A DNA stretch of 27,539 bases from Leucogyrophana mollusca. Lineage: Eukaryota; Basidiomycota; Agaricomycetes; Boletales. The stretch covers positions 1-27,539 of the forward strand of contig MU266642.1 in the NCBI GenBank assembly GCA_021014945.1, given 5' to 3'. Position numbers and translations under genes: made by a program. Below the pieces are notes generated by a model. That model made no database searches. It was not told the DNA's origin and was given only the letters and a program-made list of their open reading frames with translations. Shown in pieces: positions 8,044-18,483 of this stretch. Numbering within the stretch: position 1 is the first letter of the stretch; each line of letters begins with the position of its first letter.

Positions 8044-10090
8044 CTACTGCGAGCGCCTGTGCCTCCACCACTGAACGCACTCCAAGAAACAAAAGGCATC
8101 CAAGCACCCCCTGTCCTCGTAGTGTGACTCCGCATCATCATCTTCAGGCTCTGAGTCCGAGTGTGAGCTGCCCCGGACACCGCCGTGCTGCGCTCGGGCA
8201 CGAAAGCGTCGGCCTGCTCTACCCCTGGGAGGGGCGATAGCCAGTCGCTGCGTAGAGACTACTGTTAGATCAAACACGGTTTGATGGGGATAAGACGCAT
8301 ACCACATCAGCTTGCCCGAGCGCTACGTCGGCCTCGATCTGGTTGCTTGACGGCCGTGTTCGGGAACGGGAAACTCGTGTGTTTTCTTGTGCGTCTGCAT
8401 CTCTTTCTCGACGTGCTTGTTGATTAGTCGGCAACTAGGAAGCATGAGTAGATGTAAAAAAACTGGGACCTTTACTCCCGAAACTCACCTCTGGAGAGGT
8501 CGGAGCATCGGTGCGTTCGTCTTGAGGAGGATCTGATGCACCAGCTGGAATGTCTGTGGGGACGCGAGGTGTGCGTTGCCGGATACCCCGCCAGCGTTCA
8601 CGGATGTTGCGTGACCATTTGTGACCATGTTTGGCCGGCCGAACAGGTGCTGTTTCTTGCTCGAGCGGAGGATCCTGCTGAGGTTTAAAGGCACGCGAAT
8701 GAGAGGACGCCACGCAGAAAAGCTCGATGAAAACGTACGAGGCGCGGGCTTATCGACTCGGTGTCCCAGTCGTCATCGACACTCGGCTTCCTTTCTTGCG
8801 TGGCAGGCGGTTGCTGCACGGCGGCGGGAAGCTACGCATAACGCGGGGAATCAGTTCCGAGGTACGCAGAATACAAAAACGCAGGCCCACATCAAGTAGC
8901 GAGGAGTTTATTGAAGACGTATTGTTCTGCAACTTGGCGCGGGTTTGCCTGTGCTGGCGGAGGGGCGTAATTGATTGTGTGATAGGTGACTAGTGTAAAC
9001 GCGGAATGTTGGCGGGCAAAAGGGCACATACACGCGCAGAATGCCTACCGGTGGGTTTTGGTTGCGAGGGGTAGGCGGGGAAGACTGAGGTAGAGAGTTA
9101 GAGGCAGTATTGAAGCAGAATGAAGATACTCACCGAGTCTTGGGTTGCGAATGATTCTGTGTCGAATAAGTACACCGCGCCGTCCATTCCGCCGCCGATG
9201 ACGTATCGACCGTCGGGGGAGAATGCCACACAAAGTACCCTGGCGTCCACGTCGAATGAATCTCCAACCTGCAGCCGCGTCTCCAAGTCCCAAACCCGGA
9301 CTGTATAATCGTCTCCTCCACTGGCAATTCTTCGTCCGTCGACGGTAATCGAAATGCAGTTGATATCGTCTTCGTGCCCCAGCATTGGCTTCCCTACTTC
9401 TACTCCTGTTTTGGAATCCCACGCGCGGATGATTTTATCGAACGACCTGGTGACGAGGAGACGTCCATCCGGTGAATACACAACCGACGACACTTTCCCC
9501 GTGTGACCTTTGATGGGACCGACGACGCTCTTTCCAGTGAATATATCAATCACCTGGAACGACCCATCCAATAACCCAACAGCAATCCGCGACCCGTCCG
9601 GTGAGAACGCCACACACCAGACGTCGCCGTCACATCTCAGCGGTTCCCTGCCAGATCTGCCAGTGTCCGTGTCCCACAGCCGTATTCCCCGCTCATCTGA
9701 CTTTGGCGCAGTTACGATCCAACGGCCATCCGGGGAATAGGCCAGCCTCCAAACGCCGTCTCCTTTGAATTCACCAACCACTTTTCGCGTCTGTGCATCC
9801 CAAATCACCATCCCGCCCACTCGCAGCCCGCTCGCAATTCTCCTGCCATCCGGAGATATGGCCAACCACTCGACACTGGAATCATGTTGAAGCGGTTGCC
9901 CGTCTTGCCTACCATTCTCGACATCCCAAATAATGACCGTCTTGTCATCAGATCCACTTGCAATATGCCGACCGTCCGGGAAATACGCAACGGACCTGAC
10001 CCAATTGGTGTGCCCCTTGAAAACCCTCGTCGGACGGCGGGACGTACAACGCGCGGCGGAAGACTCGATGGAGCTTGTTGATGGTGACAT
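8044..10090 (-). CDS. WD40 propeller-linker-cysteine tail protein B
   Basis: Six exons: 9134-10090, 8891-8989, 8739-8813, 8489-8677, 8306-8434, 8044-8247, totalling 1653 bases (550 aa), all joined in phase 0. Exon 1 encodes a complete seven-unit propeller (units ending VIIWD, MVIWD, IRLWD, FQVID, IRAWD, VRVWD, VYLFD). The linker holds SSINSSLLD, an acidic DDDWDTES stretch, and one copy of a ~60-residue basic/proline repeat (KWSRNIRERW ... RVPTDIP ... TSPE). The last exon gives an R-rich segment, a Ser/Asp/Glu run (SDSEPEDDDAES), then GCLDAFCFLECV and WWRHRRSQ. The three spaced cysteines beside aromatic residues might be lipid-modified or membrane-associated; that is inference. The first intron is 144 bases, the same as in gene D. 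Confidence 0.82.
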
Positions 10091-10182
10091 GGCGCGAGGC
10101 GACGAGAGTGATGGGTGGGGGTTAGTAAAGGTATTTGAGGCGACGTTGAGGGAGAATGGCGAGATGTGGGGCCGTCACTTCA

Positions 10183-10230
10183 AGGTGAGCCTCCTCTTAT
10201 CCCCTCTATACATGCGGTGAGCATGCTGTT
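10183..10230 (-). promoter_or_regulatory. Conserved upstream block of WD40 gene B
   Basis: The same block as upstream of genes A, C and D, about 95-140 bases before the start. The minus strand reads AGCATGCTCACCGCATG, then TATAGAGGGGATAAGAGG. GATAAGAGG occupies the TATA-like position. One CAGCAT word is altered to CCGCAT. Confidence 0.5.
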
Positions 10231-10539
10231 CGAAGCTCGATGATGGGCACCTCATGCCATCGGCGAGCACTTGATCCCTACAGCATACACGTGCTTAGGA
10301 CATGGGCGCCTTGTCATGAACAGCACGTTCACCGCCCTCTACATTCTTTTGCCACATCCTTGCCCTTCCAATTGCCTCTTCCCATGTCGAACAGACGCCC
10401 CGGCGCTTCGCCGACGCAAGCTATGCTTTAAGGCGGCGCAGGCGTCCTCTTCGAAGCAATGTCGAACTTCAACAAAGATAGCAATGCTGCCGAGGCGACC
10501 CTACGCATCCCCACAGCTTGTTCGTCTTCCAGTGCCGCA

Positions 10540-10830
10540 GTAGGTCAGCTTACACAGTACATTGATGCGAAGAAATGGGCGTCAAACATCATCCTGTATG
10601 GCTTTGCAATTGTAAGACAGGAAACCTCTTCGTCAAGGCGGTCGTCAATCAGATGTCCACAACATTCTGGCGCAGAGTCGGTTCCGGCAAGTTAACGCAG
10701 ACACGCAGTTGAGGGTCTCAAGCAGTGCGGGAGCATCGAGGAGTACACATCGAGTATCGCCCTCACTGACGAAGTAGATCCACGACCTACATCCGGTACG
10801 AAGCGGTGGGTATCTCTCCAACCCTGCTCG
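10540..10830 (+). pseudogene. Decayed 26S proteasome ATPase (Rpt2-like) copy, B
   Basis: Pieces in shifted frames recall the Rpt2 ATPase core: NIILYGFAIV (worn Walker A) at about 10587-10616, GNLFVKAVVNQMSTTF then VGSGKLTQT at about 10620-10703, and EEYTSSIALTDEVDPRPTSG (worn Walker B) at about 10733-10795. Rpt2 reads [25 protein letters not shown] and EEHAPSIVFIDEID in these places. Frameshifts separate the pieces, and Walker A lacks its GKT. It lies upstream of gene B in the same relative place as relics A and C. Confidence 0.7.
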
Positions 10831-12479
10831 TGTCCCTGTACTAGAGCCCTGGTGCACCTTCAGGATTACCACACACCACGTATACAAGTGATACGTGGAA
10901 GAGTCGTCATGGCCCACACGGTTTGTCTTCGATCTTATTCGCCAAGTCCTTTGTCGAACACCAGTTTTCCTAGGCGCTGTCATTGTGTTTAACCTACGGC
11001 AGCAGCTGTTTTTCATGGCATTCTATACCACCTTCTTCCGACCCTGATGGTTTAACCCCGATCGACACCTGCTGCTAAATGGGCAGGTCTCACCTGACAA
11101 CGTTCCGTTCTCCACGGAGCCTGAAAGGGGGTGCGACAGGGAAGCAAAGCAAAACACGAAGGGGTAACAGGAGGGGGTGTGCGGTGTGACCAGGAGGCGA
11201 TACGAGTCGAGCACTCTGAGGGTGGGACTAAGAGACGAGGCGCAGGACACACAAGGGAGGGAGAAGGCGTGATGACACGTGGGACGAGAGGAGATAATCT
11301 GCGTAAGGTAGGCTGGGGACATGGGACGTGACGAGACCCTGTGTTGGTGGCGCGGGGTGAGATACTGTCACTGTGCTTGAAGACGCGGCTTCACTGATCT
11401 ACAAGGATTAGAGGTGACGACAGGAGAAGGGCCCTGTGTTGGAGCGATGTCGATAAGCGCTCAGGCATTGAAAGTGGCGAGCACTGACGTCGAGGCTCCG
11501 ACGGGAAGGGTTGGCGGTGAGTTAAATACCACTAAAGGAGATGGATTTTTAGTTGCGCGAACGGGTTCTCGCGATCTACACTTGTTCCTCTACGCGGTCT
11601 GGAGTAACGATCTTGACGCGTTATTTGCACTAGCGTCCAGGGCCTGTTGAGTCCGCACAACTTGGCTGTACCGTTTGCGTGTTTATAGTGTGATGGATCC
11701 CTCTTGGTGGTTGATGGGAACTTAATGCCGCTGTTCGCTGGTGCCCAGAGTCACTATCACAATTCGGCGGCGGCTTGCATCGAGGGGCGGACTCGTCCGG
11801 TCGGAGTTTCAAAACACTTGCGCCAGGCCCGCATTGGTATCGGACCTCGTCGTTGCCGCGGCTCCCTCTACCATTATTGTTGCCATCGAATACACCAGCT
11901 TCGTCATCGCCAGGAATGTCCGTATCCCACTCGCCCACGCTCTCGCTCTCGCGCAAAACGAGCTCATGGCTGTCCTGGCTGCGATCCACGAGCTCATCCT
12001 TACTCCACGCCCCGACTCATCCCCACACCCCAGACCAAACCCACGCACCCGAAACCACTCCATTGCACCGCGTAGACCTCGTCCCCGCACTCCTCTGATA
12101 AGCCACGCGCCTCGCGGCCGAAACCATCTCGGACCTCTGGCACGTGTGCTTCGTGACATCGAACTAGGCGCTGTTCGCCAAAGAGGGTGACAAGTGTGCC
12201 TTTTGTTGTAGCCGAGGCTACTTCGAAAACTAAACTGCATACTGACCCGCCTTCGCCCTATCCTCCACGCAACGCTGGTCCGCCCTTCCTCCAAACGCTA
12301 GCCCATCAAGTCCATGCCGACTCACTAAACCGAACACCACCACGTCCCACGCCCAACGCAACCCCCATGTTTCTCTCTCTAAGCTGGGGAGAGCTTCGGC
12401 GCCGATTTCAGCAGCTCAATGTCCGCGCTACCTCATGTTCTCACATTTACGTGGCACTCGAGAGCCTACACAAAGAGTA
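10831..12479. other. Long non-coding stretch of worn repeats
   Basis: No intact gene found. About 11375-11466 (+) matches the minus strand of about 1645-1760. About 11760-11990 matches 18130-18400, in which a minus-strand frame keeps the motif KLRPDESA...RCKPP. The ORFs at 11741-12190 (+) and 11809-12294 (-) overlap on opposite strands with Arg/Pro-rich or Arg-rich composition typical of GC-rich non-coding DNA. I see decayed paralogous sequence rather than a live gene. Confidence 0.45.
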
Positions 12480-13090
12480 GTCGTTCGCAGGACCGCCCCA
12501 AGCATGGTAATAACCAATCAACAGTATGAAGGATGCCCCTTTCCGCAACGACTGTCGACGGCTCGTCTGAAGGAGAGACAGCGGGAGCAAGTAGTTTGAG
12601 TGCGTGTATGGATCCCAGCTTATCATAGCGGGGCCTCTGGCGAGAGTTATGGGTGTATGTTTAGGGCCATGGGATTCACGTATACATCGAAGAACGTACA
12701 CGCGCTGCTTGCAACGTCCATTCAGCGGTAGAGTATATCTTGGGGGTGGGGGGTTCTAGCATTTGGATACAGGTGAGTGGTGTCTGTGTCACTCGGGGTG
12801 AGCTGGAGGCGAGCGGGTAGGGCGTATAGGAAACGGATGTCAGTGTGTAAGTAATGACTAAGTCTATGTATACTGGCAAAACTGGCTCTGTCCCTGATGC
12901 GACCCACTTGTCTCTCGCCCCGCTTGTGGTTGTTCATGTTCTTGTACAGACACTACCGATAATGCACGTGCATTGATGATACGTATGGCCGTAGTAGAGC
13001 GCGAGGGCAGAGCTCGAAGGGGCGTATATCACGTAGGTATCGAGACCAGTAACACGTAGAGTACCGCCAGAACAAACCTTGAATAAGATA
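12480..13090. other. 3' flank of kinase module B, duplicated
   Basis: This region follows the stop of gene C. About 12480-12870 is a near copy of 2260-2620 downstream of kinase module A. An unmatched stretch at about 12880-13020 is present only here and looks like an insertion or a deletion in the other copy. No gene recognised. Confidence 0.5.
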
Positions 13091-14837
13091 TCAGGTAGCG
13101 CCTTTCTTCTGATGCCAGACAGACAAGGGCGCGACCTCGTAGTCGCGGGCGCCAGGGTGACAGCGCAGCTGCTGCACAACTTCGCTGGCGTTAGGACGAG
13201 ACGCCGGGTCCGTGTCCCGGCATTTCTCGATCAACTCCCAGATCGCATCATCGAGCTCGGTGCAGGCTGGTCGAAGTAGTTGGAAGTTTCTCATGATAGC
13301 CATCATTGGGGAATGAAACTCGGAGAATGGCGGCCGCCCAGCATAAATCTGGTAAAGTGACGGCGTGAGCGAGAGCAGAAAATGAATGGAATGAAGTTGA
13401 ACGCGACCTCATAGCCCACACAGCCAAACGCGTAGACATCACTAGCACAACTCTTCCGTCTCCGTTCGGCATTGATGTCGAACAACTCGGGGGCCATCCA
13501 CGGGGTGGACCCTTGTACATTCGAAGTAGTAGTCACGGTGAAGTAAATGTTTGAGTCCTGTGCGATAATGGACAACCCAAAGTCGGCGATACAAGCCCTG
13601 AGGCCCGATGTAATGAGAATGTTTACCTGTAAGTGTGTATCAGTAAATGTGGGCTGGACATGCTCGGAGATCACATACGCCTTTCAGGTCACCATGAACC
13701 ACCGTGGGGCAAAACGAGTGGAGATACTCGAGCCCAAGCGCGACGTCTAGCATCTGCCAAATATGTCATTACAACACCATGCCAAAAGCACAGCCGACCC
13801 ACGAACCAGCTGTAGTCGATTCGTCTCCGGGCTGCCTTTAAGGTACTGAGGAAGGTTTCCGTTATCCATCCATGGTGAGACGAGGCACGCTCGAGGGGAG
13901 GGCTCATCCGCGCAGTACACGCCACAGAATGGTAGCACATACGGGCTGGAGAGTTGAGCCCACAAGACCGCTTCTCTCGAGTATGCCTATGACAGCAAGG
14001 TCAAGCTAGGCGAAGCAAACGATTAAATGCGACGAGCCTTCATCAATGCCCGGACGTCACTGGAACCGAAAACTCGCATCTTCTTAACAGCGACAGTACG
14101 TCCATCGAGATCAACCTTCCAGACGTCTGCAAAGCCTCCGCTATCGACTTGATCGCCTCGGGTCTCGATGTTTGGGAGGACCAGACGCCTGGGATAAAGC
14201 CCAGATCTCCTGGACAGCTCGACTAATATTCGGACCAAGAACGAACGAACGGTGTCCAGATCGAAGGAATCGAGGAGCTGTGTAGGGAGTATCAGCCGAA
14301 AATAGATGTTACAAAAAGGAGCCCTCATATGGCTTATACCTTCTGCGTGAGGTCAAGCAGCGACTGGGCTTGCGGACCTCTTTGACCTAGTAGCAGCCTT
14401 CGGCGTTGTGGCTCTCCGAGCATCGCGAGTATCCGAGCGACTATACACAGCGCGTCCAGCTTCAAGATCTTATCAACAATTGCTGGATCGTTCAGTTGAA
14501 ATCCCTGTGTTTCGTATGAATTAGATATTCCTCTTGGAGTATTCAGTCTCAACTCGCCGTTTCGTGTTGAGCGAGATAGCGATCCAGGGTGACCTTGGTG
14601 GATTCGTGACTTATGAGTTGGGTTATTTCATCAACGTCGTTGGTCCACTCGACGTATTTTGCCTTCAAACTCTCCACCTCGCTAAGTGATATAGGTCAAG
14701 AATACAGTCCAGCGAGCTAAGATAGAACGAGTGACCCACCTCGGCGCATAACATTCCAACAACTCCAAAGTGTACACAAATGTACGCTGCAATTCTCGGT
14801 TAGACGTCAGTCCGCTTCAAAAAATAGCTAGTTCACT
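13091..14837 (-). other. TKL-type protein kinase module B
   Basis: Paralogue of the module at 2725-4621 with the same intron positions. Motifs: glycine loop SGGFADVWKVD, catalytic lysine in TVAVKK (K686 of gene C), conserved Glu, HGDLKGVNIL (Asp783), IADFGLS (D801), [18 protein letters not shown], ending in QKKGAT. The last glycine of the loop is replaced by alanine compared with module A, which may weaken ATP binding. The C-terminus is longer than in module A by about ten residues. GC donors are used at the same two places (ACG/GCGAGT and AAG/GCTCGT). Confidence 0.86.
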
Positions 14838-16573
14838 GGATATATCAAATCGACCTCCACACGCTCTTTTCCATGGATTGATGGGACTTGCAAAATCTGC
14901 GAGCTGTTCGCACGAAGCCAATCATTTGGAGCCTCCGCCAGCGACACAGAGAATTGTGGGTTGCTGAGTGCGCCACAAAAACGGGAGATTGCTTGATGGG
15001 GGCTGTCCAGGAGGTCCGCCGAGACGCGAGATTGGCGATACCGGATATGTTGCCGGCGTGCACGGACCTCGGGCCTGCGTGGGGATTTACCACTGGACGC
15101 GGCGGGCTGAACAGTCGATGTTTCTTGGTGGTGTGGAGGATCCCGCTGAGGTTCGGTAAGTCGCTTAAAGGGCACACAAGTGAGAGGATACCACGCAGAA
15201 GATCTTGACGGAAACTTACAAGGCGCCGGTGGATCGACTCGGCGCTGTGAGGCCGCTTCTTGTTCGGACGCCGGTTCCCTGACTCGAGCACCACGAGAGG
15301 CTAATTCACCATTGAAGTTGAGCTTTGTTCGTCGAGAGGAATAACGGCAACAGAAGGGTGAACTTACATCGAGTATCGAGTCAAACGAAGAGCCACAAGA
15401 ATATTCGGCCTCGGGGGGGTTCTCCATAAGCCATTGCGGTTCGAGGAGTTCGGGGTCGATGAGGGTAGGGGCACGTGCACGATCTCGGGCCTGGGCTAAG
15501 TTGTCAGGGTAGAAGGATGCATACACGCGGAAAATGCCTACCGGTGGGTTTTGGTCACTAGCGGGAGGCGGGGAAGACTGATGACTGGAGATTTAGAAGC
15601 GGGGTTGAAGCAGAATGAAGATACTCACTGAGCGTCCCATGTCGAATAAGCACACGTCGCGCCTGTTGCCACCGACGACGATATATCGGCCATTGGGGGA
15701 GAATGCTACAGAATATACTCCGTAGTAAGGCACGTCGGGTGAATGTTCAACCTGCAGCCGTGTCTCCAAATCCCAAACCCGGACATGCGGTCCTCCGCCG
15801 CTCGCAATTCTTCGTCCGTCGGCGCTAATCGAAATGGAGTAGACGTCAGCCCCGTGCCCCAGCATCGGCTTCCCTACTTCTACTCCCGTTTTGGAATACC
15901 ACACCCGGATGCTTTGATCCAATGACGCAGTGACAAGGAGGTGTCCGTCCGGCGAATACACAATCGACGACACTCTCTGCGTGTGGCCTTTGATGGGACC
16001 GACAACACTCTCGCCAGTCGAGATATTTATCGCCTGGAAATATCCATCTTCTAACCCAACAGCAATTCGCGACCCGTCTGGTGAGAATGCCACACACCAG
16101 ACGCCGCCGCCGCATTGCAGCGGCTCTCTGCCAGGTCTACCAGTGCTCGCGTCCCACAACTGTACCGCCCCCTCATTGATAGCTGTTGGCGCAGTTGCAA
16201 TCCAGCGTCCATCTGGGGAATAGGCCAGTTTCCAAACTCCACCTCCTTTGAATTCATGAACCACTTCCCGCGTCAGCGCATCCCAAATCACCATCCCCCC
16301 CACTCGCAGCCCACTCGCAATTCTCCTGCCATCCGGAGATATGGCTATCCACATGACGCCGACATCGTGCCGAAGCGGTTGCCCGTCCTGCCTACCGCTA
16401 TCGGCGTCCCAAATGATGACGGTTTTGTCGTCGGACGCGCTCGCAATATATCGTCCGTGCGGGAAATATGCAACGGACTGGACCCAATCGGTGTGCCCCT
16501 GGAAAACCCTCGCCGGAAAGTGGAGCGCACAATGCATGGCTGGAGACTCAATGGAGTTCGATGACGTCGACAT
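13091..16573 (-). CDS. WD40 propeller-linker-TKL kinase protein C
   Basis: Twelve exons: 15625-16573, 15368-15537, 15220-15300, 14837-15163, 14740-14786, 14558-14681, 14340-14504, 14038-14277, 13807-13986, 13679-13753, 13408-13626, 13091-13348. They total 2835 bases, 944 aa, with all phases consistent and no internal stop. Residues 1-316 form a seven-unit propeller, 317-509 a linker that includes FRVYASFYPDN, SSFDSILD and one worn basic/proline repeat, and ~665-930 a TKL kinase. The start at 16573 was chosen over an in-frame ATG at 16660 because A, B and D start here and the extra codons overlap the promoter block. The kinase could instead be a separate gene, but no start fits and the linker exon reads straight into its accessory region. 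Confidence 0.72.
15625..16573 (-). other. Seven-unit WD40 propeller exon of gene C
   Basis: Units end in VIIWD, MVIWD, VQLWD, FQAIN, IRVWY, VRVWD and VCLFD, with inner strands such as AISPDGRRIASG and VAFSPDGSRIAVG. Seven units match a closed propeller. The fourth unit lacks the WD pair in every paralogue. The exon ends at two overlapping donors, GTGAGT (phase 0) and GTATCT (phase 1); only the second keeps the following exon in frame in this gene. Confidence 0.9.
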
Positions 16574-16670
16574 GGCGCGAGGAGACAGGATTAATGGGTG
16601 GGGGGTTGGTGAAGGTGTTCGAGGCCACGTTGAGGGACGATGATGAGGTGCGGGACACACACACTACTTC

Positions 16671-16720
16671 GAGGTGAGCCCCCTATTATGCCCTCCGTAT
16701 ATGCTGTGAGCATGCTGTGC
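16671..16720 (-). promoter_or_regulatory. Conserved upstream block of WD40 gene C
   Basis: About 100-145 bases upstream of the start. The minus strand reads CACAGCATGCTCACAGCAT, then ATACGGAGGGCATAATAGG. CATAATAGG lies in the TATA-like position. It is nearly identical to block A over the CAGCAT words. Confidence 0.5.
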
Positions 16721-17073
16721 ACATGTTCGACGCCTCACGCCATCGGCGAGCACTCGACTCCTACAGCATACACACGCTTGGGACGTGGGCGCCTCGTCTT
16801 CATTAATAGCACATACACCGCCCTCCACATTCTTTTCCCACATCCTCGTCCTTCCCATTCCCATCAACCCAACGTCCCGGCACCCTGTCAATGCAAACTA
16901 TGCCTTAAGGCGCTGAAGGCTTCCTCTTGGGAGGTGATGTCGAACTTCGAAGACAGTAACGCGGCCGAGGTGACCCTACACATGCACCATTCTCTTCCCC
17001 CCGCTTTGTTCGTCTTCTAATGCCGCAGTCAGTCAGCCTACTGACCCCCTCAATATTGTTTAGCTTCTAGTAG

Positions 17074-17500
17074 ACCTCCAGGACACTACGGCATTATCAA
17101 CGGTAGCACCCTAGCGCTCACCGGAGTCGCACTGGAACAGGCACATTGATGCAAAGAATTGGGCATCATCCCGTATGGCCCCGCAACTGCAGACCAGGAA
17201 AACGTCTTCGCCAAAACCGACACCAATCAGACGCCCATACTATTCTCGTACGGAGTAGAGTAGTTGACGCAGACACACGCACTTGAGGGCCGCAAGCAGG
17301 TGCAGGAGTGTCGAGGAGTACACATCGGGTATTGTCTTCGTTGACGAAGTGGATTCATGTCCTACGTCCGGTGCGAAGCGGTGACTTCTTAATCGTGTGC
17401 AATTTTCGCCGTCATGCTCATGTCCCACGTAGGCACGACTCGATTCCCGCTCGATCCAGCACTCGACGCATATTGAGTTCCTACTTCCAAATGTCAACAT
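17074..17500 (+). pseudogene. Decayed 26S proteasome ATPase (Rpt2-like) copy, C
   Basis: Plus-strand pieces match Rpt2 in order: PPGHYGIINGSTLALTGV at 17074-17130 (compare PGCSVLL..KTLSVVGV), GIIPYGPATADQENVFAKTD at 17162-17225 (worn Walker A), EEYTSGIVFVDEVDSCPTSG at 17310-17372 (worn Walker B), and LDPAL at about 17449 followed by IEF in a shifted frame. Stop codons (TGA, TAG) fall between the pieces. It is the best preserved of the three relics around the P-loop but has lost the GKT. Confidence 0.72.
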
Positions 17501-18480
17501 GCAAGAGACCTTGAAGAGCGGCAAGTTTGGCACTGACTCAACGCCGTCTCCAGGTTCTCTATGCTACCCCTCCTGTCCCCGCCTCTCACTTCGACGCCCC
17601 CCTTATAGTGACTGGGGCATATAATTTGTACGTGCTGAGGCGATGTTATCGGTGATACTTGACAGCGAAGTTGAAACTGCGCAATTCTCAGCACCACAGT
17701 TCCCACAATGAACTGCCCATCGAAGACCTGACAATTAAGTCGCACGGACTCAACGGGCTCCTGACACCGGTGCCGATACGCTTGCACAGCGGAATACTAC
17801 ATGGTGATCTCGATGCAGCCAGGCCTTGGAAGTGTTGAGCAGTGACGGAAAGGAACGGGAAGGGTGGGCGGTGGGTGGAATATCGTTATCAATAAATGAC
17901 AAGACTGTTAGGGTGCGAGAATGAGTTCCCGCGATCCACACATGTGCCTCTACGCAGCCTGGACGCCTATGCACCATGCTGTGCGAGGTTGTCTGCACTG
18001 GTGTCAGGAGCCCGTTCAGTTGGTCCGTTTGCGTGTTCCACAGTGACACGGCTTCCTCTTGATGGCTGATGAGAAGAATGTCGCTGGTAGCTACTCACTG
18101 GTGCTCACTGTGACCTGTCCGGTCCGGGAGGCTTGCAACGACGGCGGGCGGACTCGTCCGGTCGGAGCTTGAAAACACCTCCTCCAGGCCCGTGTCGGTG
18201 TCGGACCCGACGACGACTGTCTGGTATCGAGTTACCGTCGTCACCAATTATATTATCTTCGTTGTCCGGCTCGCCCGGCGTTACTTCACCACCGTCTCAC
18301 TCGTCCTCGCTGCCGCCCCAGGACTCGCCCTCGTCGTTCACACTCGCCCTCGCCCACGCTCCCACGCAAAACGAACTCGTGGCTGCCCGTTCTCTCCCTT
18401 GGCACCGTCGCCTAATTGGATTTCCCTTTGCCACGAAGGGCCCTGACATGGCGAGGGATACGCAGCCGATTTCTTCCCGC
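17501..18480. other. Worn sequence with a decayed WD-like fragment
   Basis: On the minus strand at about 18008-18095 a frame reads DILLISHQEEAVSLWNTQTD, which resembles one WD40 unit; the equivalent place in the other copy (about 11650-11740) has a frameshifted relative (HQPPRG...NTQT). Farther right, about 18130-18400 matches 11760-11990. No complete ORF or start is present. It is likely the remains of a different WD-type gene, non-functional. Confidence 0.4.
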
Positions 18481-18483
18481 ATG

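Noticed and set aside
11741..12190. 149-codon plus-strand ORF as a gene
   Set aside because: Overlaps a 161-codon ORF on the other strand, Pro/Arg-rich, no start context; the homologous region at 18130-18400 does not keep its frame.
17074..17145. PPGHYGIINGSTLALTGV taken as a ricin-B-type lectin strand
   Set aside because: The following pieces (P-loop, DEVD, LDPAL) fit the proteasome ATPase Rpt2 in order, which also explains this strand.
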